Shown here: positions 52,553 through 61,454 of the stretch, piece by piece | Position numbering within the stretch: position 1 is the stretch's first letter | How the letters are laid out: every line of letters starts with the position of its first letter | NCBI RefSeq assembly: GCF_029892565.1 | Contig: NZ_JARXVH010000004.1 | Coordinates: 496,001 to 560,000 of the forward strand | DNA: 64,000 bases | From: Streptomyces pseudovenezuelae | Lineage (GTDB): Bacteria > Actinomycetota > Actinomycetes > Streptomycetales > Streptomycetaceae | Direction of reading: 5' to 3' | Program-made: the position numbers and the translations under genes | Notes under the pieces: model-generated | The model's input: only the letters and a program-made list of their open reading frames with translations | Told to the model about the DNA's origin: nothing | Database searches by the model: none

Positions 52553-53818
52553 ATGAAACTCACCGTGGTCGGCGGAGGCTCGACCTACACGCCCGAACTC
52601 ATCGACGGCTTCGCCCGGTTGCGGGACACCCTGCCCATCGAGGAACTCGTCCTGGTCGACCCGGCTGCCGAGCGGCTTGAGCTGGTCGGCGGTCTGGCCC
52701 GCCGGATCTTCGCCAAGCAGGGGCACGACGGCAAGATCGTCACCACCTCCGACCTGGACGCGGGCGTGGACGGCGCCGACGCGGTGCTGCTGCAACTGCG
52801 CGTCGGCGGACAGGCGGCCCGGCAGCAGGACGAGACCTGGCCGCTGGAGTGCGGCTGCGTCGGCCAGGAGACCACCGGCGCGGGCGGCCTGGCCAAGGCA
52901 CTGCGCACGGTCCCGGTGGTCCTGGACATCGCGGAACGGGTCCGCCGCGCCAACCCGGACGCCTGGATCATCGACTTCACCAACCCGGTGGGGATCGTGA
53001 CCCGCGCGCTGCTCCAGGCCGGCCACAAGGCGGTCGGGCTGTGCAACGTGGCGATCGGCTTCCAGCGCAAGTTCGCCGGAATGCTCGGAGTCGCACCGAC
53101 CGACCTCCACCTCGACCACGTGGGCCTCAACCACCTCACCTGGGAGACCGGCGTGCGCCTGGGCGGCCCCGAGGGCGAGAACGTGCTGCCCAAGCTGCTG
53201 GCCGAGCACGCCGACGCGATCGCCGCCGACCTGCACCTGCCGCGCGTCCTGCTGGACCGGCTCGGCGTGGTCCCGTCGTACTACCTGCGCTACTTCTACG
53301 CCCATGACGAGGTCGTCCGCGAGCTGCGCACCAAGCCCTCCCGGGCCGCCGAAGTGGCGGAGATGGAGCGGCAGTTGCTGACGATGTACGGCGATCCGGC
53401 GCTGGACGAGAAGCCGGAGCTGCTGGCCAAGCGGGGCGGCGCCTACTACTCGGAGGCGGCCGTGGACCTCGCGGCCTCGCTGCTCGGCGCGGGCGGATCG
53501 CCGTACCAGGTGGTGAACGCCTACAACCGGGGCACGCTGCCCTTCCTGCCCGACGACGCGGTGATCGAGGTCCAGGCGGCCGTCGGCCCGCACGGCCCGT
53601 CCCCGCTGCCGGTGCCCGCCGTCGACCCGCTGTACGCGGGCCTGATGGCGAACGTGACCGCCTACGAGGACCTGGCTCTGGAGGCCGCCCTGCGCGGCGG
53701 CCGCGACCGGGTGTTCAAGGCGCTGCTCGCGCATCCCCTGATCGGCCAGTTCGAGTACGCCGAGGCCCTCACCGACCAGCTGATCGCACACAACCAGGAG
53801 CACCTCGCGTGGGCATGA
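52553..53818 (+). CDS. 6-phospho-beta-glucosidase, glycoside hydrolase family 4
   Basis: 421-aa NAD+ and divalent-metal-dependent glycosidase. The N-terminal Rossmann motif is LTVVGGGSTYTPELIDGF. The metal ligands can be placed: C164 in GLCNVAIGF and H194 in GLNHLTW. GH4 enzymes oxidise C3 of the sugar transiently to cleave the bond and normally act on 6-phosphorylated beta-glucosides. Here the importer is an ABC system, which does not phosphorylate, and a sugar kinase follows at once (ATGA overlap). The kinase may therefore supply the phosphorylated substrate or process the product. Confidence 0.9.
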   Translation: MKLTVVGGGSTYTPELIDGFARLRDTLPIEELVLVDPAAERLELVGGLARRIFAKQGHDGKIVTTSDLDAGVDGADAVLLQLRVGGQAARQQDETWPLECGCVGQETTGAGGLAKALRTVPVVLDIAERVRRANPDAWIIDFTNPVGIVTRALLQAGHKAVGLCNVAIGFQRKFAGMLGVAPTDLHLDHVGLNHLTWETGVRLGGPEGENVLPKLLAEHADAIAADLHLPRVLLDRLGVVPSYYLRYFYAHDEVVRELRTKPSRAAEVAEMERQLLTMYGDPALDEKPELLAKRGGAYYSEAAVDLAASLLGAGGSPYQVVNAYNRGTLPFLPDDAVIEVQAAVGPHGPSPLPVPAVDPLYAGLMANVTAYEDLALEAALRGGRDRVFKALLAHPLIGQFEYAEALTDQLIAHNQEHLAWA

Positions 53819-54780
53819 CCGCACGTGTCCTCGCCGTCGACGCCGGCAACAGCAAGACCGACGTCGCGGTCGTGGCGGCCGACGGCGAGATCCTCGCCAC
53901 GGCCCGCGGCGGCGGGTTCCGGCCGCCCACGGTGGGCGTGGAGACGGCCGTGGACTCCGTCGCGGCGGCGGTGGAGCGGGCCTTCGCCGCGGCCGGGGTG
54001 GAGTCGGTCGAGCACGTCTCCGCGTGTCTCGCCAACGCCGACTTCCCGGTGGAGGAGGAGCAGTTGGCGGCGGCACTGCACGCGCGCGGGTGGGGTGCGG
54101 GCATCGAGGTGCGCAACGACACCTTCGCCATCCTGCGGGCCGGCATCACCGAGCCGCGCGGGGTCGCCGTGGTGTGCGGGGCGGGCATCAACTGCGTCGG
54201 CATGCGCCCCGACGGCCGTACCGCCCGCTTCCCCGCGCTCGGCCGCATCTCCGGTGACTGGGGCGGTGGTTGGGGCCTGGCGGAGGAGGCCCTGTGGTTC
54301 GCCGCCCGGGCCGAGGACGGGCGCGGCGAGCCGACGGCGCTGGCGCACACCCTGCCCGCCCACTTCGGCCACACCACCATGCTCGCGCTGATCGAGGCCC
54401 TGCACCTGGAGCAGGTCGCGAGCGCCCGGCGGCACGAGCTGACGCCGGTCCTGTTCGCCACCGCGGCCGACGGCGACCCGGTCGCCCGCGCGCTCGTGGA
54501 CCGGCTGGCGGACGAGGTGGTGACCATGGCGACGGTGGCGCTGACCCGACTTGAGCTGCTGGAGGAGGAGACCCCGGTGCTGCTGGGCGGCGGAGTGCTG
54601 GCCGCGCAGCATCCCCAACTCAGCGACGGCATACGGGACTTGCTGGCGGTGCGCGCACCGAAGGCGGTGCCGTTGGTGGTCACGGCGAGCCCGGTGCTGG
54701 GGGCGGCGCTGCTCGGCCTCGACCGGGTGGGAGCGGCGGTCGAGGTGCACCGGCGCGTGCGGGCGCACTTCGAGGGGTGA
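53815..54780 (+). CDS. BadF/BadG/BcrA/BcrD-type sugar kinase (N-acetylglucosamine-kinase-like)
   Basis: About 321-aa ASKHA-fold ATPase. Phosphate loop VLAVDAGNSKTDVAVV at residues 5-20; RNDTFAILRAGI and VCGAGINCVG follow, then ISGDWGGGWGLAEEAL and VLLGGGVLAAQHPQLS. This is the type found in N-acetylglucosamine and related hexose kinases. The ATG at 53815 overlaps the GH4 stop by 4 nt; a GTG at 53809 is also in frame. As the last gene of the ROK operon it should phosphorylate the imported sugar. Confidence 0.87.
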   Translation: MTARVLAVDAGNSKTDVAVVAADGEILATARGGGFRPPTVGVETAVDSVAAAVERAFAAAGVESVEHVSACLANADFPVEEEQLAAALHARGWGAGIEVRNDTFAILRAGITEPRGVAVVCGAGINCVGMRPDGRTARFPALGRISGDWGGGWGLAEEALWFAARAEDGRGEPTALAHTLPAHFGHTTMLALIEALHLEQVASARRHELTPVLFATAADGDPVARALVDRLADEVVTMATVALTRLELLEEETPVLLGGGVLAAQHPQLSDGIRDLLAVRAPKAVPLVVTASPVLGAALLGLDRVGAAVEVHRRVRAHFEG

Positions 54781-54849
54781 GGTCGCGGGAACCGAACTGA
54801 TTCCGGCGGCGTATTCATGGGCAGGGGGTGCTGCGGGCGTCGCGCCGTA

Positions 54850-54861
54850 CCGGTATACCGG
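54850..54861. promoter_or_regulatory. Perfect 12-bp palindrome upstream of the glnX-like gene
   Basis: CCGGTATACCGG lies in the 194-nt gap between the sugar kinase and the signalling cluster, 113 nt before the GTG start. A possible operator; the regulator is unknown. Confidence 0.35.
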
Positions 54862-54974
54862 CTACTGAACCGCGCTCCACCGGCTGCGATCGGATCAAGA
54901 TCCAGTGAAGGCCGGTGCGGATGTCAGTACGGGCAGCGATACTTGCGGCGACGATGACCATGGGGGAGGTCGAA

Positions 54975-56432
54975 GTGACACACCCGCCGAAGAGCACCAC
55001 GGCGCCACCGGGTTCCGGGCTGCCCACGATGCCGGTCGTGCCACCGCCGCAGGGACAGCCCGTGCCGCCCGCCGCGGCACCCGGCTCCCCCGCCGCGCCC
55101 GAGCCCGGTCCCGCGCGCCGTACGGCCTTCGCCGAGGGCGCCGACAAGCTGCGCGCCGCCGCGACCACCGAGCCGGGGCGGCTGCGGATCATCGGCGCGC
55201 TGCTCGCCCTGCTCGTCGTCCTCTTCGGCGCGATCACCGCCTGGCAGATGTCGGACCGGGCGGCCGCCGCCGACGACGTCCTCAACCGCAGCCAGCCGCT
55301 CAGCTCCGACGCCGCCGACATCTACCGCGCGCTCGCCGACGCCAACACCGCGGCGGCCAGCGGCTATCTGGCGGGCCTGCAGGAGAAGCCCGCGATGCGG
55401 AAGGGCTACGAGGACGACATACGGGAGGCCGCGGACAAGCTGGTCACGGCCGCCGCCAACTCGGATGCCGGGTCCGAATCGGCGAAGGCCATCGCCCAGC
55501 TCAACGAGCAACTGCCGGAGTACAAGGGCCTGGTCGAGACGGCCCGGGCCAACAACCGGCAGGGCTTCCCGGTGGGCGGCGCCTATCTGCGGGCGGCGAA
55601 CGAGAAGATGCAGAAGCAGATGCTGCCGAAGGCCCAGGACCTGTACACCTGGGAGAACCAGCGGCTGCAGTCGGACTACGCGGACGCGAAGGCGTTCCCG
55701 TGGGCCGCGCTCGGCCTCGGCGTCGCCGTGCTGGCCGCCCTGGTCTGGGCCCAGCGGCGCAACTACCAGCGCACCAACCGGGTGTTGAACCACGGCCTGA
55801 TCACCGCTTCGGGTGCCTGCGTGGTGGTCCTGCTCTGGCTGGTCGTCGGCCATACGGTGGCCCGCGCGGGCCTGAACGACTCCTACGACCACGGCGTCCG
55901 CTCGCTCAACGTCCTCCAGGACGCCCGCATCGCCTCCCTGACGGCCCGCAGCGACGAGAACCTCAGCCTGATCCGCCGGGGCGCCGACACCCAGAAGGTC
56001 GGCGACGAGACCCGGGACGCCTACGCGGTGGGCTACGAGACCCAGATCGGTCAGCTCGCCTCGGCGCTCGCCAAGGCCGACTCCCTCGCCGACGACTCGG
56101 CGGGCCAGAAGCCGGTCGCGGACGCCAACAGCTTCATGAAGGCGTGGAAGGACCGGCACGTGGTGGCCCAGGGCTTGAACGACAAGGGCAACTACCAGCA
56201 GGCCCGGGACAAGGTCATCGGCGTCGGCAAGGACCCGACCAGCGTGTGCTTCGACAACGTCGACAAGGCGCTGGTGACAGCACTCGACCATGAGCAGGCC
56301 GAGTTCAAGCAGGCCGCGACCGGCGGCCGGGACGCCTTCACAGGACTGCCGTACGGGGCCGCGGTGCTCGCGGTGCTGGCCGCGGCCGGCGCGGTGCTCG
56401 GCATCGGGCGCAGGCTGTCGGAGTACCGGTGA
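54975..56432 (+). CDS. glnX: GlnX-like membrane signalling protein
   Basis: 485-aa membrane protein with a Pro-rich cytosolic N-terminus and four helices at about residues 71-91 (GALLALLVVLFGAITAW), 240-260, 275-296 and 456-478. Two large extracytoplasmic helical loops lie between helices 1-2 and 3-4. This topology and its position before a GlnH-like binding protein and PknG match mycobacterial GlnX, the membrane link that passes the amino-acid signal from GlnH to PknG. GTG 54975 is preceded by GGGGGAGG; longer starts lack a site. The stop overlaps the GlnH start by 4 nt. Confidence 0.8.
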   Translation: MTHPPKSTTAPPGSGLPTMPVVPPPQGQPVPPAAAPGSPAAPEPGPARRTAFAEGADKLRAAATTEPGRLRIIGALLALLVVLFGAITAWQMSDRAAAADDVLNRSQPLSSDAADIYRALADANTAAASGYLAGLQEKPAMRKGYEDDIREAADKLVTAAANSDAGSESAKAIAQLNEQLPEYKGLVETARANNRQGFPVGGAYLRAANEKMQKQMLPKAQDLYTWENQRLQSDYADAKAFPWAALGLGVAVLAALVWAQRRNYQRTNRVLNHGLITASGACVVVLLWLVVGHTVARAGLNDSYDHGVRSLNVLQDARIASLTARSDENLSLIRRGADTQKVGDETRDAYAVGYETQIGQLASALAKADSLADDSAGQKPVADANSFMKAWKDRHVVAQGLNDKGNYQQARDKVIGVGKDPTSVCFDNVDKALVTALDHEQAEFKQAATGGRDAFTGLPYGAAVLAVLAAAGAVLGIGRRLSEYR

Positions 56433-57526
56433 ACAGGGCCGTGGGGAACTGGATTCGGGGGAAGAGGGCTCCGAAAGGGGGCGTGAGGATGAACGCACAC
56501 CGTCTGTCACAGCGTCTGCGATCCAGCCTCCGGGGCTGGGGCGGGGTGGGCGCGATGGCGGTCGCCTGCGCTCTCACCGTGGTCTTCGTGCTGCTGCCCC
56601 TGGCCCAGTCGAAGGGCGCGGACGGCTCCGTCGGGACCGGCGGGCAGGGCGTCGCCCAGGGCAGGCAGGCCAAGGCGGAGGAGTGCACGGACCCGCAGGA
56701 CCAGAGCCTGTCGCCGACGGGCGGCGGCGCCACGACGACCATCGACGAGATCAAGGCCCGCAAGGACCGGCGCCTGATCGTCGGCGTCGACACCAACAGC
56801 TACCGCTGGGGCTACCTCGACCCGAACAACGCCTCCGGCGCGCTGGAGGGCTTCGACATCGACCTCGTGCACCGGATCGCCCAGGACATCCTCGGCGACC
56901 CGGAGGCGGTCTCGTTCAAGGCGATACCGACCAGTCGCCGGATAGAGGCGGTCGAGAGCGGCGAGGTCGACATGGTGGTCCGCACCATGACGATCAACTG
57001 CGACCGGATCAAGCAAGTCGCCTTCTCCGCGCCCTACTTCAGGACCGGCCAGCAGGTCCTCGCGCCCAAGACCTCGACGATCACCGGCTTCAACGCCACT
57101 CTGGCGAACAAGAAGGTCTGCTCGGCGGAGACCTCCACGGCGCTCGACAGCCTGAAGGCGGCGAAGGGCAACAAGATCCCCGACTCGGTCAAAATCGTCG
57201 AGCCCGTCCCCAACCAGCTGGACTGCCTGGTGAAGTTGCAGCTCGGTGAGGTCGACGCGGTGGTGACGGACGGCGCGCTCGCCGCGAGCCAGGCCGCGCA
57301 GGATCCGGCGGTGGAGCTCAAGGGCCCGCCGTTCACCGACGAGTACTACGGCGTGGCGATGAACCTGAAGGCCGACGATCTGGTACGCCAGGTCAACCGG
57401 ACCCTGCGCAGCTACATCGACGACGGCGGCTGGACGGCGTCGTACGCGAAGTGGCTGCACGCGACCCTGGACCAGGGCGACAAGAAGTCGACCTCGGCGA
57501 CCCCTCCCGCGGCGCACTACAAGTGA
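56429..57526 (+). CDS. glnH: GlnH-like amino-acid-binding protein, membrane anchored
   Basis: Up to 365 aa. A single N-terminal helix (VGAMAVACALTVVFVLLPLA) with no lipobox is followed by a PBP-II domain: RRLIVGVDTNSYRWGYLDPN, GALEGFDIDLVHRIAQDILG, VVRTMTINCDRIKQVAFSAP, QLGEVDAVVTDGALAASQ. In mycobacteria GlnH binds Asp, Glu or Gln outside the membrane and signals through GlnX to PknG. Four cysteines in the domain could form disulfides. GTG 56429 overlaps the GlnX stop; an ATG at 56489 behind a GGGGG tract is an alternative start. Confidence 0.82.
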   Translation: MNRAVGNWIRGKRAPKGGVRMNAHRLSQRLRSSLRGWGGVGAMAVACALTVVFVLLPLAQSKGADGSVGTGGQGVAQGRQAKAEECTDPQDQSLSPTGGGATTTIDEIKARKDRRLIVGVDTNSYRWGYLDPNNASGALEGFDIDLVHRIAQDILGDPEAVSFKAIPTSRRIEAVESGEVDMVVRTMTINCDRIKQVAFSAPYFRTGQQVLAPKTSTITGFNATLANKKVCSAETSTALDSLKAAKGNKIPDSVKIVEPVPNQLDCLVKLQLGEVDAVVTDGALAASQAAQDPAVELKGPPFTDEYYGVAMNLKADDLVRQVNRTLRSYIDDGGWTASYAKWLHATLDQGDKKSTSATPPAAHYK

Positions 57527-57607
57527 ACGACCATCGGCTGACGGACGATTGACGGAACACGGCGAGACCACGACACAACGGCACACGACAGCAGCGAGAG
57601 GTGATCG

Positions 57608-58948
57608 ATGGGCGTCACGGACCCCGCCGGGCCGGTGATGGACCGGGACGAGGTGGACCGTGCGCTGGCGCGGCTCGGCGCGGAGCACGAGGCGGTCGAG
57701 ACCTCGCTGCTCGCCCTGCAGGACCACGCGGGCCGCAGACTCCTCGAAGGCGCCGAGCTGACGGGCACCACCAAGGAGCGCTGGGCGTCCGCGGACGCGT
57801 CGATCACGCTGCTGTGGGCGTACTTCGACGCGTACACCGACGCGTTGCGCTCCGCCCGGGACATCCGCTCCCGGCGCCGCTGGTCCAGCCGCGAGGACCT
57901 GGTCGAGCTGACCGAGCTGCTGCGCGGCGAGTGCGTCACCGTCGCGGGCTCGGTGTCCACGGAGGTCACGGCGAACGCGCCGACGCTGGGGTCCGGCGCC
58001 GCCGGCAAGCTCAGCCAGCGCTTCTCGCTGGTGTCGCTGGTGGACCGGATGAACGAGCTGTACGCGACGAGCCTGGACATGGTCGTCACCGCCGACGCGG
58101 TGTGGTCGGCGCTGCCCGCGCGGATCGATTTACTGGCCGCGGAGCTCCAGCGCACCCGCAAGCTCGCCCACTCCGTCGGTGTGCGCCCCGGTGAGCACCC
58201 GGCCGGCGACGACCTGGAACGCATCACCCGCACCCTGACCTCGCTGCGCGAGCAGGTGGTGTCCGACCCGCTCGCCTACTGGGTCGCGGCGCAGGGGAGT
58301 TCGGCCCCGGGCGGCGGCCGGCCCGACACCGCGGTGTACGACCGTGAGGCGCGCGCCCTGGAGGATGTGCGCCGCGAGATCGACGCCGTGCTCACCGTCC
58401 GGCAGGACGCGGAGCAGCGGCTGGTGAGGCTGCGGGACGTGCTCTCGCGCGCGGACCGCACGCTCGCCGAGGCGCGTATCGCGCGCGGCGAGGTGCTGGC
58501 GAAGATCGCCGCCACGGAGGTGCCGGTGGTCAGCGGCCCGCCGACCGTGCTGCAGGAGCAGTTGGCGACGGCCGCCGAGTACCGCAGGCACGCCCAGTGG
58601 CACCGGCTGTCCCCGCTCCTGGAGTCCCTGGAGCAGAAGGCGGAGGACGAACTGCTGCGCGCCCGCGAGTCGTTGAGCGCGGTCACCCAGCCGCTGGCGG
58701 TCCGCGCGGAGCTGCGCGGCCGGCTGGACGCGTACAAGGCGAAGGTCGCCCGGCACGGGCTCGCCGAGGACCGCTTCCTGATCGAGCGGTACGACGCGGC
58801 CCGCCGCATGCTGTGGAGCGCGCCCTGCGATCTGCGGGTGGCCGAACAGGCCGTGCTGCGCTACCAGCACGCGGCGGCCGAACTGCTCACCGCCCCACGC
58901 GTACCGGACCCGGGCGGCCCGCAGGATCGTAGGGGGCCGGGAGCATGA
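57608..58948 (+). CDS. Unrecognised helical/coiled-coil protein of the PknG cluster
   Basis: 446-aa protein with no membrane helix, no signal and no cysteine motif, rich in Ala, Arg, Glu and Leu with heptad-like stretches: VDRALARLGAEHEAVETSLL (about 14-33), a second at EDVRREIDAVLTVRQDAEQR and a third at RARESLSAVTQPLAVRAELR. Probably almost entirely alpha-helical and cytosolic. It lies between GlnH and PknG, 82 and 26 nt from its neighbours, and has a GAGAGG site. Its place suggests a scaffold or PknG partner. I recognise no family. Confidence 0.75.
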   Translation: MGVTDPAGPVMDRDEVDRALARLGAEHEAVETSLLALQDHAGRRLLEGAELTGTTKERWASADASITLLWAYFDAYTDALRSARDIRSRRRWSSREDLVELTELLRGECVTVAGSVSTEVTANAPTLGSGAAGKLSQRFSLVSLVDRMNELYATSLDMVVTADAVWSALPARIDLLAAELQRTRKLAHSVGVRPGEHPAGDDLERITRTLTSLREQVVSDPLAYWVAAQGSSAPGGGRPDTAVYDREARALEDVRREIDAVLTVRQDAEQRLVRLRDVLSRADRTLAEARIARGEVLAKIAATEVPVVSGPPTVLQEQLATAAEYRRHAQWHRLSPLLESLEQKAEDELLRARESLSAVTQPLAVRAELRGRLDAYKAKVARHGLAEDRFLIERYDAARRMLWSAPCDLRVAEQAVLRYQHAAAELLTAPRVPDPGGPQDRRGPGA

Positions 58949-58973
58949 GCGACTCGAAGGGGGCAGCGTCGTC

Positions 58974-61451
58974 ATGAGTCAGGCGGAACAGAAGTGCCAG
59001 CGGCCGGACTGCGAGGGCACGTACGAGGACGTGGGCGGCGGCGAGCTGTACTGCGACACCTGTGGTCTGGCCCCGGTCGTCTCGGCGGACGGCATGGTCA
59101 GCTCGCCGCCCACCGGGCTCACCGGCGGCCGCAAGGGCTCGGCGAACAGCGCCAGTTCACGCTCCAGCAGCCGCGCCAGTTCGCGTACGTCGTCGCAGTC
59201 GGCGAAGTCCCGGCGCTCGGTGTCGGGCCGGCTGTCCCGCTCCGTGTCGGGCCGCGCGACGGGCCGTTCGGTGTCGGTGCGCAGCTCCGGCTCCAGTACC
59301 GGCACCAGTGGTCGCGGCCGGCTCGGCGTCGGCCTGGTACAGGTGCCGGACGTGCCGCGGCCCGATCCGCGCGCGATGGTGCAGGACAACCCCGAGGTGC
59401 CCGAGCGCAAGCGGTTCTGCTCGCGTTCCGACTGCGGGGCGCCGGTGGGCCGTTCGCGCGGCGACGGGCCGGGGCGTACGGAGGGCTTCTGCACCAAGTG
59501 CGGCAACCCGTACTCGTTCGTGCCGAAGCTGGCCGCGGGCGATGTGGTGCACGGCCAGTACGAGGTGGTCGGCTGTCTGGCGCACGGCGGGCTCGGCTGG
59601 GTCTACCTGGCCGTGGACCGCGCGGTGTCGGACCGCTGGGTCGTGCTCAAGGGCCTGCTGGACACCGGCGACCAGGACGCGATGGAGGCGGCGATCTCCG
59701 AGCGGCGGTTCCTGGCGGAGATCGAGCACTCCAACATCGTGCGGATCTACAACTTCGTCGAACACCTCGACCAGCGCACCGGCTCGCTCGACGGCTACAT
59801 CGTCATGGAGTACGTCGGCGGCAAGTCGTTGAAGGAGATCGCCAACGACCGCCGCACGCCCGCGGGCAAGCGCGATCCGCTGCCGGTGGAGCAGGCCTGC
59901 GCCTACGGCATCGAGGCGCTGGAGGCGCTCGGCCACCTGCACAGCCGCAACCTCCTGTACTGCGACTTCAAGGTCGACAACGCGATCCAGACCGAGGACC
60001 AGCTGAAGCTGATCGACATGGGCGCGGTGCGCAGGATGGACGACGACGAGTCGGCCATCTACGGCACGGTGGGCTACCAGGCGCCGGAGGTCGCGGAGGT
60101 CGGCCCGTCGGTGGCCAGCGACCTGTACACGGTCGCCCGCACCCTCGCGGTGATGACCTTCGACTTCCAGGGCTACACGAACGTCTTCGTGGACTCCCTG
60201 CCCGACCCCGACAACATCGAGGTCTTCCGCCAGTACGAGTCCTTCTACCGGCTGTTGGTGCGCGCCACCGACCCCGACCCCGCCCGCCGGTTCGCCTCCG
60301 CGCAGGAGATGGCCGAGCAGCTGACGGGCGTCCTGCGCGAGGTCGTCTCGCTGCAGACGGGCCGCGCCCGCCCCGCCCTGTCGACGCTGTTCGGGCCCGA
60401 ACTGAAGGTCACGGACGCGGAGTTGTTCCCGAAGCTGACCGGCGAGGTGTCCCGCCTCGGAGCACGGGCGACCCCGCAGCAGCGGCCCGAGCCCACCTCG
60501 GGCGACGCTCCCGCGCTGGTCAAGTCGGCCGACTCACCGGCCGCCGCGCTCGCCCTGCCGGTCCCGCACGTGGATCCCGCCGACCCCAACGCGGGTTTCC
60601 TCGCGGGTCTGATGACCACCGCGGCGACCGAACTGCTGGGCGCCCTGGCCGCCGCACCGGCCCAGTCGGCCGAGACCCGGCTGCGGCAGATCCGCGCCTG
60701 GCTGGAGAACGGCGACTCGGCGACCGCGCTGAACGCCCTGCAGACCCTGGAGAGCGAGCGGCCCGACGACTGGCGGGTGGTCTGGTACCGGGGCACCGCC
60801 GCCCTGGTCACCGGCGACCAGGAGGGCGCGGCACTCGCCTTCGACGCGATCTACGACGCCTTCCCCGGCGAGATCGCCCCGAAGCTGGCCCTGGGCCTGT
60901 GCGCGGAGGTGCTGGGGCAGCTGGACAACGCCGCCGAGTACTACCGCCTGGTCTGGTCGACCGACCCCAGCTATGTGAGCTCCGCCTTCGCGCTGGCCCG
61001 CGTCCAGCTGGCGAGCGGGGACCGCGCCGGGGCCGTACGGACGCTGGAGTCGGTGCCGGAGTCGTCCATCCACTACACGGCCGCGCGCGTGGCCGCCGTA
61101 CGGGCGCGGCTGCGTCAACGCACGGCGGTCGCCGCGGACGTACCCTTCCTGGACGACCTGACCGCCGCCGCGGGGCAGGTCGAGGCGCTGGACGCGTACG
61201 GTCTGGACCCGGCTCGCCGGGAGCAGTTGTCGGCCGAGGTCCTCGGCTGCGCGCTGGACTGGATACTCTCCGGAGGCCAGGGTTCGGCGCCCGCGCGGCG
61301 GGTGCTGCTCGGCAGCGACCTGGACGAGCGGGGCCTCCGCTTCGGCCTGGAGCGTTCGTACCGCACGCTGGCCCGGCTGGCGCGGGGCGGCGAGGAGAGG
61401 ATCGACCTGGTGGAACGTGCCAACCGTTACCGCCCCCGGACGTGGGTGTAG
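58974..61451 (+). CDS. pknG: PknG-like serine/threonine protein kinase
   Basis: 825-aa soluble kinase. Zinc-ribbon cysteines lie at the N-terminus (CQRPDCEG, CDTCGL) and again near residue 145 (CSRSDCGAP, CTKCGNP), separated by a Ser/Arg-rich linker. The kinase domain has glycine loop LAHGGLGWVYLAVD, K226 in VVLKGLL, catalytic D331 and N336 in YCDFKVDNAI (no Arg before Asp), and D348-M-G in place of DFG. A TPR-like region follows from about 560 and the end is YRPRTWV. Layout is that of mycobacterial PknG (rubredoxin, kinase, TPR), which controls glutamate metabolism through FHA proteins. Four nt before the PP2C gene. Confidence 0.92.
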   Translation: MSQAEQKCQRPDCEGTYEDVGGGELYCDTCGLAPVVSADGMVSSPPTGLTGGRKGSANSASSRSSSRASSRTSSQSAKSRRSVSGRLSRSVSGRATGRSVSVRSSGSSTGTSGRGRLGVGLVQVPDVPRPDPRAMVQDNPEVPERKRFCSRSDCGAPVGRSRGDGPGRTEGFCTKCGNPYSFVPKLAAGDVVHGQYEVVGCLAHGGLGWVYLAVDRAVSDRWVVLKGLLDTGDQDAMEAAISERRFLAEIEHSNIVRIYNFVEHLDQRTGSLDGYIVMEYVGGKSLKEIANDRRTPAGKRDPLPVEQACAYGIEALEALGHLHSRNLLYCDFKVDNAIQTEDQLKLIDMGAVRRMDDDESAIYGTVGYQAPEVAEVGPSVASDLYTVARTLAVMTFDFQGYTNVFVDSLPDPDNIEVFRQYESFYRLLVRATDPDPARRFASAQEMAEQLTGVLREVVSLQTGRARPALSTLFGPELKVTDAELFPKLTGEVSRLGARATPQQRPEPTSGDAPALVKSADSPAAALALPVPHVDPADPNAGFLAGLMTTAATELLGALAAAPAQSAETRLRQIRAWLENGDSATALNALQTLESERPDDWRVVWYRGTAALVTGDQEGAALAFDAIYDAFPGEIAPKLALGLCAEVLGQLDNAAEYYRLVWSTDPSYVSSAFALARVQLASGDRAGAVRTLESVPESSIHYTAARVAAVRARLRQRTAVAADVPFLDDLTAAAGQVEALDAYGLDPARREQLSAEVLGCALDWILSGGQGSAPARRVLLGSDLDERGLRFGLERSYRTLARLARGGEERIDLVERANRYRPRTWV

Positions 61452-61454
61452 CTG

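Noticed and set aside
51545..54076. 843-residue open frame opposite permease, GH4 and kinase genes
   Set aside because: Crosses three real genes with coupled starts; low-complexity Arg/His/Gln text.
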